Positions 1 through 6,171 of a DNA stretch of 6,279 nucleotides are shown piece after piece. The stretch spans positions 1-6,279 of the forward strand of contig JBFFUJ010000148.1 of NCBI GenBank assembly GCA_041571375.1, in the 5' to 3' direction. The translations under genes and the position numbers were made by a program. Every line of letters begins with the position of its first letter. Position 1 is the first letter of the stretch. The DNA is from CALKKN01 sp041571375. GTDB lineage: Bacteria > Pseudomonadota > Gammaproteobacteria > Xanthomonadales > SZUA-36. The notes under the pieces were generated by a model. The model made no database searches and was not told the DNA's origin. It was given only the letters and a program-made list of their open reading frames with translations.

Positions 1-658
1 CAGCATGCTCAAGCCGGTCGGAAGCCACCGCGCACGGCGATTCCGCAAGATTTGGGGCGGCTTCGCGGCCGTAACCAACCGCGCGCGGGACTGGGATGTC
101 TTTCTGCTGACTGCCGGGGAGTTGTTGACCAAAGCGCAGCTTGCCCGGTTTGAACTCAACCATGCCCAAGAGGTGCGCAGCTGCCGCGAGGCCGTCGTTG
201 AATTGGTCGAATCCGGACACTGGCGCCGGCATCTGGGGGACTGGAAGAATTACCTGAATCGATTCGGCGCAGGCGCTGGGGGCTGGGTTTCGCTGGACCT
301 GGCACTGGGCAAGGCCCGCACGGCGCTGCAGACGGCCCTGCGACTCGGGGACGACCATTCATGGCATCGGTTCCGGATCACCGTGAAGGAGGTCCGCTAC
401 CAGGCGGAAAGCATGGCGGGGTCAGATGGAACCGACCGCTCGGCCCAACAGGTCATCGAAGACTGCAAGGTGCTTCAGTCGCTGCTCGGCAGTTGGCACG
501 ACAGCGTGGTCCAGCTGCAGATGCTGGAGGAGTGGGATGAGACGCCCGAGCACCTCTGCCTGCGGCAACTGATCGAGGAACGCCGGACGCAACCGCTGGA
601 GGAGATTCGGCAGACCGTAACGGATCATCCGCTGTTCGGGCCCTCCGCGGGCGAATAG
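1..658 (+). CDS. CHAD domain protein, 3' part (5' end outside window)
   Basis: CHAD domains are conserved-histidine alpha-helical bundles; characterised members bind inorganic polyphosphate. The frame is open from the left edge to TAG at 656-658. An ATG at 5-7 is available, but the usual first CHAD helix, rich in histidine and arginine, is missing after it, so the true start is probably upstream. Counting from that ATG, visible family marks are RARDWDVF (26-33), the basic helix HRFRITVKEVRY (121-132) and LLGSWHDSVVQLQML (160-174), which matches the usual 'LG..HD....L..L' segment. There is no signal peptide or membrane segment in the visible part, so it is probably cytoplasmic. The gene converges on the minus-strand kinase gene and overlaps its 3' end by 34 bases. 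Family assignment is firm. A polyphosphate role is inferred from family knowledge. An upstream fusion, for example to a CYTH domain, cannot be excluded. Confidence 0.85.
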   Translation, partial: SMLKPVGSHRARRFRKIWGGFAAVTNRARDWDVFLLTAGELLTKAQLARFELNHAQEVRSCREAVVELVESGHWRRHLGDWKNYLNRFGAGAGGWVSLDLALGKARTALQTALRLGDDHSWHRFRITVKEVRYQAESMAGSDGTDRSAQQVIEDCKVLQSLLGSWHDSVVQLQMLEEWDETPEHLCLRQLIEERRTQPLEEIRQTVTDHPLFGPSAGE

Positions 659-2166
659 ATCCGTGCCCGCTCCTGCGCGGTCAGCGGGTCGTGGTGGGCC
701 AGCTGATAGTCGAGTACGGCGGTGTCTGCGTCCGAAGCGTCGCCGCCCCTGGCCGAGCGCTCGATGAGCCGGCGGCGGAGTTCCTCCTCGGGGGTCGCGC
801 AATCGATGATCGAGACCTCGCAGCCCAGCGACTCACCCAGCCGAACGAACCGCTCGCGCTGTTGCCGCTGGAGAAAAGTCGCGTCGGCAATCATGTTGAA
901 TCCCGCCCGCAGCCCCGTCTCGCAAAATTCGGCCAATCGGAGATAGGTGCGGTCCGTGAGCTCCGCGGCATACAGACCCGCGCCCAGTCGGCCTATCTCG
1001 GCCTGTGCGGCGGTGAGGCCGTCCAGTCGTTTGCGCTCGAGGTCGCTGCGCACCCGCAGGGCTCGCAAGGCGCCCACCAGGCGCTCGCTGCGCCAGGTCT
1101 TGCCGGAACCCGAGAATCCATGCATCAGGTATAAGCGGGCGGGCGGCGTGTCCACCAGGCTGGCGGCCAGCTCCACGTAACGCCCCGCGTCCAGGCGTGC
1201 GGAATCTGCCGGCTGCGCCCCACCCTGGCGCCTGCGGATGGCGGTCACCACGGCACGCACCATGCTGCGGTAGACCAGGTAGAACCGCAGCACACCCAGG
1301 CTTGTGTAGTCGCCGTTCGCCTCGAGCCATGCATTCAGCGCGGTGTAGGCAAAGCCAGCATGTTCGCGCGCCATCAGGTCCATCACCAGAAAAGCGATGT
1401 CGTTGGCGACATCGATCCAGCGCAGGTTGGTGCTGAATTCCAGCGCATCGAACGGCACGAAGCGGCCATCCTGCAGCAGCAGGTTCTCCAGATGCAGGTC
1501 GCCGTGGCACTCGCGAATCGCACCGCCACGAGCCCGGGCTTCGAACGCCGGTGCGAGCGCCCCGGCCTGCTGCAGGGTCCAGGCCTCGATGACGGCCAGC
1601 CGCTGTTGCGATTCGTCGTCGAACTCCGCCGGGTTCAGATGAACGAAATTATTGCGGGCCGGCTTCACCACCCGTTCGACCTCGAAAGCCACATCGATGT
1701 CGCGGCGCGGTTCCAGCTCGAGATGGAATCGCGCGATCGTTTGGGCCAGATCGCGCATGTCGGCGGCGCTCAGCTTGCCACCCCGGAGGCAGCGGTCCAG
1801 CCGGGCCGCGTGCGGGAACTGCCGCATCCGCACCGCGTACTCGATCGCCGGCTCACCACCCACCCGAACCCCGTCGGCCGACGCGGCGATCGGAACCACC
1901 CCCAGGTAGATTTCCGGCGCGGTGCGGCGGTTGACCCGCAACTCCTCCCCGCAATAGCGGCGGCGCGCCGCCAGCGTCGAGAAATCCAGGAATCCGAGGG
2001 TCACCGGCTTCTTGATCTTGTAGGCATAATCGCCGGTGAGCAGCACCCATGAGATGTGCGTTTCGATCACCTGTATGTCGCGCACGGGGTGCGGCCAGGC
2101 CGCGGGATTCAGCAGCTGCCGGATCAGCGGCGGGAAGCCGAGCTTGCCATCATTGACGGTCGTCAT
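625..2166 (-). CDS. Fused APH-like / AAA_33 P-loop kinase (bifunctional aminoglycoside phosphotransferase/ATP-binding protein)
   Basis: A 513-residue cytoplasmic protein with two predicted ATP-using domains. The N-terminal half is a protein-kinase-like phosphotransferase fold: a lysine-bearing strand DYAYKIKKPV (46-55), the catalytic loop HGDLHLEN (221-228) and a metal-binding aspartate in FDALEF (239-244). The C-terminal half is a P-loop kinase of AAA_33 type: Walker A GFSGSGKT (350-357), RSDLERKRL (373-381), Walker B-like IADATF (426-431) and a lid RRRLIERSARGGDASDAD (464-481). The order matches the COG2187-COG0645 fusion family, whose substrate I do not know; the 'aminoglycoside' label does not imply drug resistance. 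The ATG at 2166 is chosen because homology begins right after it, and AGGGGG at 2176-2181 lies 9 bases upstream. The frame stays open further upstream, but only as a shadow of the Mut7-C gene. The start overlaps the Mut7-C stop (ATGA), which suggests translational coupling. Confidence 0.9.
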   Translation of the reverse strand: MTTVNDGKLGFPPLIRQLLNPAAWPHPVRDIQVIETHISWVLLTGDYAYKIKKPVTLGFLDFSTLAARRRYCGEELRVNRRTAPEIYLGVVPIAASADGVRVGGEPAIEYAVRMRQFPHAARLDRCLRGGKLSAADMRDLAQTIARFHLELEPRRDIDVAFEVERVVKPARNNFVHLNPAEFDDESQQRLAVIEAWTLQQAGALAPAFEARARGGAIRECHGDLHLENLLLQDGRFVPFDALEFSTNLRWIDVANDIAFLVMDLMAREHAGFAYTALNAWLEANGDYTSLGVLRFYLVYRSMVRAVVTAIRRRQGGAQPADSARLDAGRYVELAASLVDTPPARLYLMHGFSGSGKTWRSERLVGALRALRVRSDLERKRLDGLTAAQAEIGRLGAGLYAAELTDRTYLRLAEFCETGLRAGFNMIADATFLQRQQRERFVRLGESLGCEVSIIDCATPEEELRRRLIERSARGGDASDADTAVLDYQLAHHDPLTAQERARIYSPAEGPNSG

Positions 2167-2960
2167 CGATCCGCACCCCCTGACTCCGGGCCGTCGCGGG
2201 CGGCAAAGATTCTCACCAGTTGCAGCATGCGACGGTAGTGCGAGCCGCGCCAATAAACCTTGCCGCAATCGGCGCACTGCCAATAGGCATCGAAGCGACG
2301 CTGGATGTCGGGGTCGATCCGGGCGCCGACGGCTGCGGCATCCGCGGTTTCGATGGGCCCGTTGCAGTCCATGCAGCGGCTGAACGGCTTCATTTGGCGC
2401 CGCAGGTCCAGTGCGTCGATGACCTCGACTACCTGCTCCCGGGGATCGGCGCTGCGCAGCCAGTAGCCGTGGCTGACACGCTTCCGCTTCAGAATCCCGA
2501 TGTCGCGGGTGAGTATGATCCGCTTCTCGTTCTGTGCGCATTCGACGATCTTCAGGTCATCCCAGTCCGTGCCGTACGCGCAGTCGAACCCCAGCATTCG
2601 CAGGTAGCGCGCCAGGCGCCCGAGGTGCACGTCGAGCACGAAGCGGGTCCGGCGCAGCGGTCGCGGCCGCAGCCGCAGCAACGGGCCGATATCGAGGCGT
2701 TCGAAGACGGGATACACGGCGACCCGCTCGCCACCGCACAGCCGGTGAGTGAAGCCCACCGAGCGGCCGTCGACCAACACCAGGTCGATGGCTGTGTGCG
2801 GCACGCCAATAGCCTGGATCACGTCCCGAACCGCCGGTGTGCCATGGAACGTCTGCACGAAGGCGACCTTGCGCCGGGCGGCGGGCAGAAAATCGTTCAG
2901 TTCCTCATAGAAACGGAACTTGGCTGACCGCAGCGGACGGTCATGCGGCTCCTGCTTCAA
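2163..2960 (-). CDS. Mut7-C RNase-like protein with N-terminal ubiquitin-like domain
   Basis: A 265-residue cytoplasmic protein. Residues about 14-95 fit the ubiquitin-like domain often fused to bacterial Mut7-C (FRFYEELNDFLP near its start, VDGRSVGF at 63-70). Residues about 106-250 fit Mut7-C, a PIN-like nuclease fold with a zinc ribbon: LDVHLGRLARYLRMLGFD (109-126, acidic D110), ILTRDIGIL (149-157, acidic D153), and two cysteine pairs C196-xx-C199 and C229-xx-C232, followed by KVYWRGSH (234-241). All expected landmarks are present, so it looks intact. RNase activity is predicted from the fold; the target is unknown. No ATG fits the start: the frame is closed by a stop at 2973-2975 and homology begins by residue 15, so TTG at 2960 is the best choice, with CTG at 2963 as alternative. 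It has no clear ribosome site of its own and begins about 4 bases after the cytochrome stop. It overlaps the kinase gene by 4 bases. Confidence 0.88.
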   Translation of the reverse strand: MKQEPHDRPLRSAKFRFYEELNDFLPAARRKVAFVQTFHGTPAVRDVIQAIGVPHTAIDLVLVDGRSVGFTHRLCGGERVAVYPVFERLDIGPLLRLRPRPLRRTRFVLDVHLGRLARYLRMLGFDCAYGTDWDDLKIVECAQNEKRIILTRDIGILKRKRVSHGYWLRSADPREQVVEVIDALDLRRQMKPFSRCMDCNGPIETADAAAVGARIDPDIQRRFDAYWQCADCGKVYWRGSHYRRMLQLVRIFAARDGPESGGADR

Positions 2961-2964
2961 CAGC

Positions 2965-3450
2965 CTATTTTGTCAAGTAGTAGCCGCGGTAGTACTGCGG
3001 CTGCAGCTTGGTGTACTGCGCATGCAGAAACTCAACCAGGTCGATCAATTCAGCCACGGTCATCGTTTCCCCGTAGTAGGGCATTGGCGAAATAATCGCC
3101 TCCCGACCGGCCTGCTCGAGCATCGCCCGATACTTGAGAGAAATGATGTGGTCCGGATTGACGATGGCTGTCAGCAACTCGCCGTAATTCTTGACCCGAT
3201 ACACCTCCCCTCCGATTGCGAGGATGAAGGGCGGCTCGAAGTCCACCGCAGGGAACTCCTTTTCCGGGATCGTGTGGCAACCATGACAGTTGAAGTCGAC
3301 GAATACCTGTTCACCCTGCGCAACATCGCCCTGTGGCAGGACGAAGCCCTTGACGGGTTTGGCGTCTCCGGTGCAGGCGGTCAGGGCAAGCAGGGTGATG
3401 GTCAGGAACATGCCGGACAGCGTCATCTTCGAAAGATTTCGAGTAGACAT
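2965..3450 (-). CDS. Monohaem c-type cytochrome, predicted lipoprotein
   Basis: A 161-residue exported electron carrier. Residues 1-25 form a signal peptide with basic residues, a hydrophobic stretch and a lipobox LTAC ending at C26, so it is probably cleaved by signal peptidase II and lipid-anchored. Thr follows the cysteine, with no Asp at +2, which by the enterobacterial rule would favour the outer membrane; this is uncertain here. One haem site, CHGCH (55-59), is present. M123 in SPMPYYGETMT (121-131), followed by a hydrophobic helix, is the likely distal haem ligand, as in class I cytochromes. I cannot name the partner oxidoreductase; no oxidase, dehydrogenase or sox gene is in view. The ATG at 3450 has a strong ribosome site. 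It looks like the first gene of an operon with the Mut7-C and kinase genes. There is no biochemical reason to expect that pairing, so shared transcription may be incidental. Confidence 0.9.
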   Translation of the reverse strand: MSTRNLSKMTLSGMFLTITLLALTACTGDAKPVKGFVLPQGDVAQGEQVFVDFNCHGCHTIPEKEFPAVDFEPPFILAIGGEVYRVKNYGELLTAIVNPDHIISLKYRAMLEQAGREAIISPMPYYGETMTVAELIDLVEFLHAQYTKLQPQYYRGYYLTK

Positions 3451-3456
3451 GACAAA

Positions 3457-3464
3457 CCCTCCCT
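3457..3464 (-). promoter_or_regulatory. Strong ribosome binding site of the cytochrome c gene
   Basis: On the minus strand this reads AGGGAGGG, with six bases to the ATG at 3450. It fixes the start codon and is the clearest Shine-Dalgarno site in the window. Confidence 0.75.
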
Positions 3465-3480
3465 TGCCAGAAGAGACACT

Positions 3481-3525
3481 ATCATTCTGCGCCTTCGCGC
3501 GACGGCGTCACATGTCCTGGATCAA
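3481..3525 (-). promoter_or_regulatory. Possible cytochrome operon promoter with degenerate FNR/Dnr-like box
   Basis: On the minus strand, 3525-3512 reads TTGATCCAGGACAT. The left half matches the FNR/Dnr half-site TTGAT exactly; the right half is poor (7 of 10 defined bases overall against TTGAT-N4-ATCAA). About 30 bases downstream lie weak -10 candidates: CAGAAT (3489-3484) and AATGAT (3486-3481), each matching TATAAT at 4 of 6. No good -35 is visible, as is usual where an activator sits near -41. The first -10 choice puts the start of transcription near 3477 and the box centre near -41.5, the usual class II position. The spacing makes it worth noting, but the degenerate half-site keeps this a weak call. 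Confidence 0.27.
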
Positions 3526-3547
3526 GGATGGCGGGGGGCTGAATCGC

Positions 3548-4369
3548 TCAGGCGCCGTGAATCGGGGCCGGCCGCAAGTCCGCCGGAGCCGGTCGGAACA
3601 CCTCGGTGTCCGCGAGCGATGCAGCGTCGGCAGGCCCGTCGGCCCAGTAGCCCGGGATGCCCATCAGCGGCAAGGGCGAGAGCGCCGAGGGCGCGCCGCA
3701 GAGCCCGGCCATCAGCCGCCTCCCCAGCAACCGGTCCAGCCAGGGGAGAAACCCGTCCCCGGCAATGAAATCGGGGGCGGCGTCCGCGTGGACCAGCAGT
3801 GCGTGAGCCGTAATGGCCTTGTAGGGAGTGACGAACTTTTCGAGCAAAGCGTGGCCGCAGATGACGACCCGGGTGTCCGCAGACCAGGCGACGGGCGGGC
3901 CGGCGAAGGCCTGCTGCCAGTCCCGGCGGGCCAGCGCCTCCAGCAAACGCCGTTGCCGGCTGACCACGATGGCACCGCTTTCGTCCAGCAGGGTCAGCGC
4001 GTCCCTTTCGGGCCCGCGGCGCCCCTCCTGCTGTGCGCCGAGATGGGCGTGATGTCGCGCATTCAGGGCCGCCTTGAGCCGCGGCAGGCGGCACCAGACC
4101 AGGGCGTTGAACAGGTCATGCCAGTTGTTCTCCCGGGTACTGACTTCTCCGGTGACGTAAATGTGGCGCTCGTACTCGACGCCCGGAACCCGATCAGCGG
4201 ACACGAATCTCAGTCGCTTCCCGCTGCCGCTTCGGGTACGGGGCGGAAGCAGGCGGTTGAGGCGCCCGGTGGTCGGGAACGGTTCCAGAGCCAGCAGCTC
4301 CAGCCAGTCCCGGTAATCGTTCCAATACGCTCTGCCCAGGTCGATGTGTGAGTTCCAGCCCCACGTCAT
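3548..4369 (-). CDS. DUF3025 domain protein, function unknown
   Basis: A 273-residue protein matching the DUF3025 family, which I know mainly from beta- and gammaproteobacteria and which has no assigned function. Visible family marks are LNRLLPPRTRSGSG (37-50), the core NNWHDLFNALVW (81-92), LPRLKAALNARH (95-106), LTLLDESGAIVVS (125-137), GHALLEKF (172-179), LPLMGIPGYW (233-242) and EVFRP (256-260). The conserved Trp-His-Asp, Asn and His residues might form an active site, but that is a guess. There is no signal peptide or membrane segment. The ATG at 4369 is preferred because it is the only ATG near the start of homology; AGGGAG at 4383-4388 lies 13 bases upstream, which is rather far. GTG at 4381 is too close to that site, and TTG at 4414 has none. 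It lies 141 bases downstream of nadB on the same strand, so it may be read from the nadB transcript. Confidence 0.88.
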   Translation of the reverse strand: MTWGWNSHIDLGRAYWNDYRDWLELLALEPFPTTGRLNRLLPPRTRSGSGKRLRFVSADRVPGVEYERHIYVTGEVSTRENNWHDLFNALVWCRLPRLKAALNARHHAHLGAQQEGRRGPERDALTLLDESGAIVVSRQRRLLEALARRDWQQAFAGPPVAWSADTRVVICGHALLEKFVTPYKAITAHALLVHADAAPDFIAGDGFLPWLDRLLGRRLMAGLCGAPSALSPLPLMGIPGYWADGPADAASLADTEVFRPAPADLRPAPIHGA

Positions 4370-4439
4370 GTCGGCGGACACGCTCCCTACCGCGATTCCT
4401 GCGCTCCACTCCAACGCGATACAAACCGTGAGTCAAGCG

Positions 4440-4474
4440 GGCTGCGCGCGGCAGCCGGACGGCCGCTGAGCGGC
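4440..4474. repeat. Two GC-rich inverted repeats in the nadB-DUF3025 gap
   Basis: Two short inverted repeats sit side by side. GGCTGC (4440-4445) pairs with GCAGCC (4451-4456) across a 5-base loop. The 13-base near-palindrome GCCGCTGAGCGGC lies at 4462-4474. They could fold in the nadB 3' leader-like region or act as a weak rho-independent stop, but neither is followed by a T-run on either strand, so I do not call a terminator. In sequence this rich in GC, short repeats of this size also arise by chance. Confidence 0.3.
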
Positions 4475-4510
4475 GCATTCCAATCGAGCTCCAGCGACGG
4501 AACGGCGCGA

Positions 4511-6064
4511 CTACTCCTCGACCAGGTAATGCGCGCCCTTGCTCTGTGGGTTGAGGGAAGCGGCGTGCACGACCAGCAAGGCCGTCTGCGCGGCGTTTCG
4601 CAGCTCGATCAGCTCACGGCTGACGCGGCAGTCGCGATAGAACGACTGGATCTCCTCACGCAATTCCAGCAGGATGCGCCGCGCGCGGGTCAGACGTCGC
4701 TGTGAGCGGACGATCCCGGCATAGTTCCACATGGTCTGCTGCACCAGGTTCAGATCCTGATGCATCAGCGTCGGGTCGGCCTCTTCTGGCGGGCTCAGCC
4801 AAACCCGCGGCTCCGGCAATCGGAAATCCATCGACGCGATATCCCGGGCGTCCGCCAGGGCGGTGGCCCGACCCCCCGTCAGGCACTCCAGCAGCGAGGT
4901 GCTGGCCAGGCGGTTCGCTCCGTGCAGCCCGGTGCAAGCGGTTTCGCCGATGGCACCCAGGTGGCGGATGCTGGTGCGGCCCTCCAGATCGGTGTGCACG
5001 CCGCCGCAGGAATAGTGTGCGGCCGGCACGACCGGAATCGAGTCCCGGGTAATGTCGATACCGTGCTCAAGGCAACTCTGGTAGACCGTGGGGAAGCGAT
5101 CCGGCAGACGCTGGCGGTCCAGGGCCGAGAGGTCCAGGTAGACGCAGGGCTCGCCGCTGTTCGCCATTTCCTCGTGGATCGCCCGGGAGACGATGTCGCG
5201 AGGCGCCAGGGACGCCCGTTCGTGGACCCGTTCCATGAACGGTTCCCCGCGAACGTTGACCAGCACGGCCCCCTCGCCGCGCAGAGCCTCGGTAATCAGG
5301 AAGCGCGGCGCGTTCTTGCCGTAAAACACCGTCGGATGAAACTGAACGTACTCGAGGTCGATCAGGCGCGCGCCCACCCGGTAGGCCATGGCGACGCCAT
5401 GACCCACGATGCCCGGATGGTTGGTGCTGTGCTGGAAGATCTGCCCGAGGCCGCCACAGGCCAGCACGGTCTTGCGGGCGACAATGGCCACCGGCTCGGG
5501 GAATTCAGGCAACAGGGCGTAGGCCCCGAAACAGGTCAGCGGCGCGTAGCGGTCTTCCGGCGTCTCATTGTTGTGCGACAGCGTCAGCAGATCGATGGCG
5601 ACCGCGCCGGTGTGGCGCGCAATGGAAGCGGTCGAGCCCACCCGGTCGGCGACCGCGGACAGAATCGCATGGCCCGTGCGGTCGCGCGCATGGATGATTC
5701 GCCTGGCGCTGTGCCCTCCCTCGCGGGTCAATTCGAGCTGCCCGCCAGCCTCCCGGTCGAATGCCACATCGAGCTCGTCCAGCAGCAATTCCCGGACGGC
5801 GGTGGCTCCTTCCGCAACCAACTGCCGCACGGCCGCCGGATTGGCCGTGCCGTCGCTGGCCTCGAGGATGTCGCGGACCAGCAACTCCGGGTCCGGCGAC
5901 GTGTCGTAAATGATGCCGCCCTGCGCCCAGTCGCTGTTCGCTTCGAGTGCGCCACCCAACGACAGCAGGGTCACACGCAGCCCTGCTTTAGCGGCATAGA
6001 GCGCGTACGTGGAACCGGCCAACCCGCCGCCGATCACCAGGCAATCCGTTCGAATGACGTCCAT
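4511..6064 (-). CDS. nadB: L-aspartate oxidase
   Basis: An FAD flavoprotein, cytoplasmic, that oxidises L-aspartate to iminoaspartate, the first step of de novo NAD synthesis; NadA then makes quinolinate. The 517-residue protein shows the dinucleotide-binding motif VIGGGLAG (10-17), the FAD segment NSDWAQGGI (43-51), LTREGGHS (112-119), QFHPT (241-245), EALRGEGA (259-266), APRDIVSRAI (287-296), PAAHYSCGGV (347-356) and GANRLASTSLLECL (382-395). E115, H243, R289, H350 and R385 correspond to E. coli E121, H244, R290, H351 and R386, so it should be active; these also separate it from succinate dehydrogenase or fumarate reductase only with the overall pattern. The C-terminus ends soon after SKGAHY (508-513), where E. 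coli has SRGLHF and a further tail. nadA and nadC are not in view. The ATG at 6064 fits homology exactly but has no clear Shine-Dalgarno site. The gene is divergent from the SDR gene. Confidence 0.95.
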   Translation of the reverse strand: MDVIRTDCLVIGGGLAGSTYALYAAKAGLRVTLLSLGGALEANSDWAQGGIIYDTSPDPELLVRDILEASDGTANPAAVRQLVAEGATAVRELLLDELDVAFDREAGGQLELTREGGHSARRIIHARDRTGHAILSAVADRVGSTASIARHTGAVAIDLLTLSHNNETPEDRYAPLTCFGAYALLPEFPEPVAIVARKTVLACGGLGQIFQHSTNHPGIVGHGVAMAYRVGARLIDLEYVQFHPTVFYGKNAPRFLITEALRGEGAVLVNVRGEPFMERVHERASLAPRDIVSRAIHEEMANSGEPCVYLDLSALDRQRLPDRFPTVYQSCLEHGIDITRDSIPVVPAAHYSCGGVHTDLEGRTSIRHLGAIGETACTGLHGANRLASTSLLECLTGGRATALADARDIASMDFRLPEPRVWLSPPEEADPTLMHQDLNLVQQTMWNYAGIVRSQRRLTRARRILLELREEIQSFYRDCRVSRELIELRNAAQTALLVVHAASLNPQSKGAHYLVEE

Positions 6065-6072
6065 TGGAGTCG

Positions 6073-6101
6073 AAGTTAGCGCCTTCCCGGGGCTGCGTCA
6101 A
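6073..6101 (-). promoter_or_regulatory. Possible nadB sigma-70 promoter
   Basis: On the minus strand, TTGACG (6101-6096, 5 of 6 against TTGACA) is followed after 17 bases by TAACTT (6078-6073, 3 of 6 against TATAAT). Transcription would begin about 0-3 bases before the nadB ATG at 6064, giving a leaderless or nearly leaderless message. This agrees with the missing ribosome site, but the -10 is weak. No NadR- or NrtR-like operator is evident. Confidence 0.28.
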
Positions 6102-6156
6102 AGTGCTACGTTGTCCGTCATGGCAGCCCATTCCGGACATTATTGATGGTCTTCGG

Positions 6157-6162
6157 ACGGAG
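6157..6162 (+). promoter_or_regulatory. Ribosome binding site of the SDR gene
   Basis: ACGGAG lies nine bases before the ATG at 6172 and supports this start. An earlier ATG at 6120 runs into a stop after eight codons. No convincing promoter for this gene is visible in the 107-base divergent gap with nadB. Confidence 0.5.
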
Positions 6163-6171
6163 CGCGCGCGA

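Noticed and set aside
647..670. GCGGGC/GCCCGC inverted repeat near the CHAD stop as a terminator
   Set aside because: The stem is only 6 bp with a 12-base loop and no T-run on either strand.
1360..2052. Plus-strand open frame opposite the kinase gene
   Set aside because: It is antisense to conserved kinase motifs and has no recognisable protein features.
625..2166. Aminoglycoside resistance gene
   Set aside because: The APH-like domain is fused to an AAA_33 kinase in a widespread chromosomal family; nothing here points to mobility or drug modification.
2167..2541. N-terminal extension of the kinase frame by 125 residues
   Set aside because: It lies wholly inside the Mut7-C gene in another frame, has low-complexity Arg/Pro/Gly-rich composition, and shows no family match; homology starts at the ATG at 2166.
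2220..2927. Plus-strand open frame opposite the Mut7-C gene
   Set aside because: It mirrors a gene whose catalytic and zinc-binding motifs are all intact on the minus strand.
2163..2960. Toxin-antitoxin module built on the Mut7-C/PIN-like fold
   Set aside because: The protein is larger than typical PIN toxins, has a zinc ribbon and ubiquitin-like domain, and no small antitoxin gene is next to it.
2971..2976. Perfect TTGACA on the minus strand before the Mut7-C gene
   Set aside because: No -10-like hexamer occurs 16-18 bases downstream, and the bases encode the end of the cytochrome.
3290..4351. Plus-strand open frame of 353 codons opposite the cytochrome and DUF3025 genes
   Set aside because: It crosses two well-supported minus-strand genes and their promoter gap, and its product is Arg/Pro/Gln-rich with no recognisable domain.
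4760..6079. Plus-strand open frame of 439 codons antisense to nadB
   Set aside because: Long antisense frames are common opposite GC-rich genes. The translation matches no family I recognise, and nadB is certain on the other strand.
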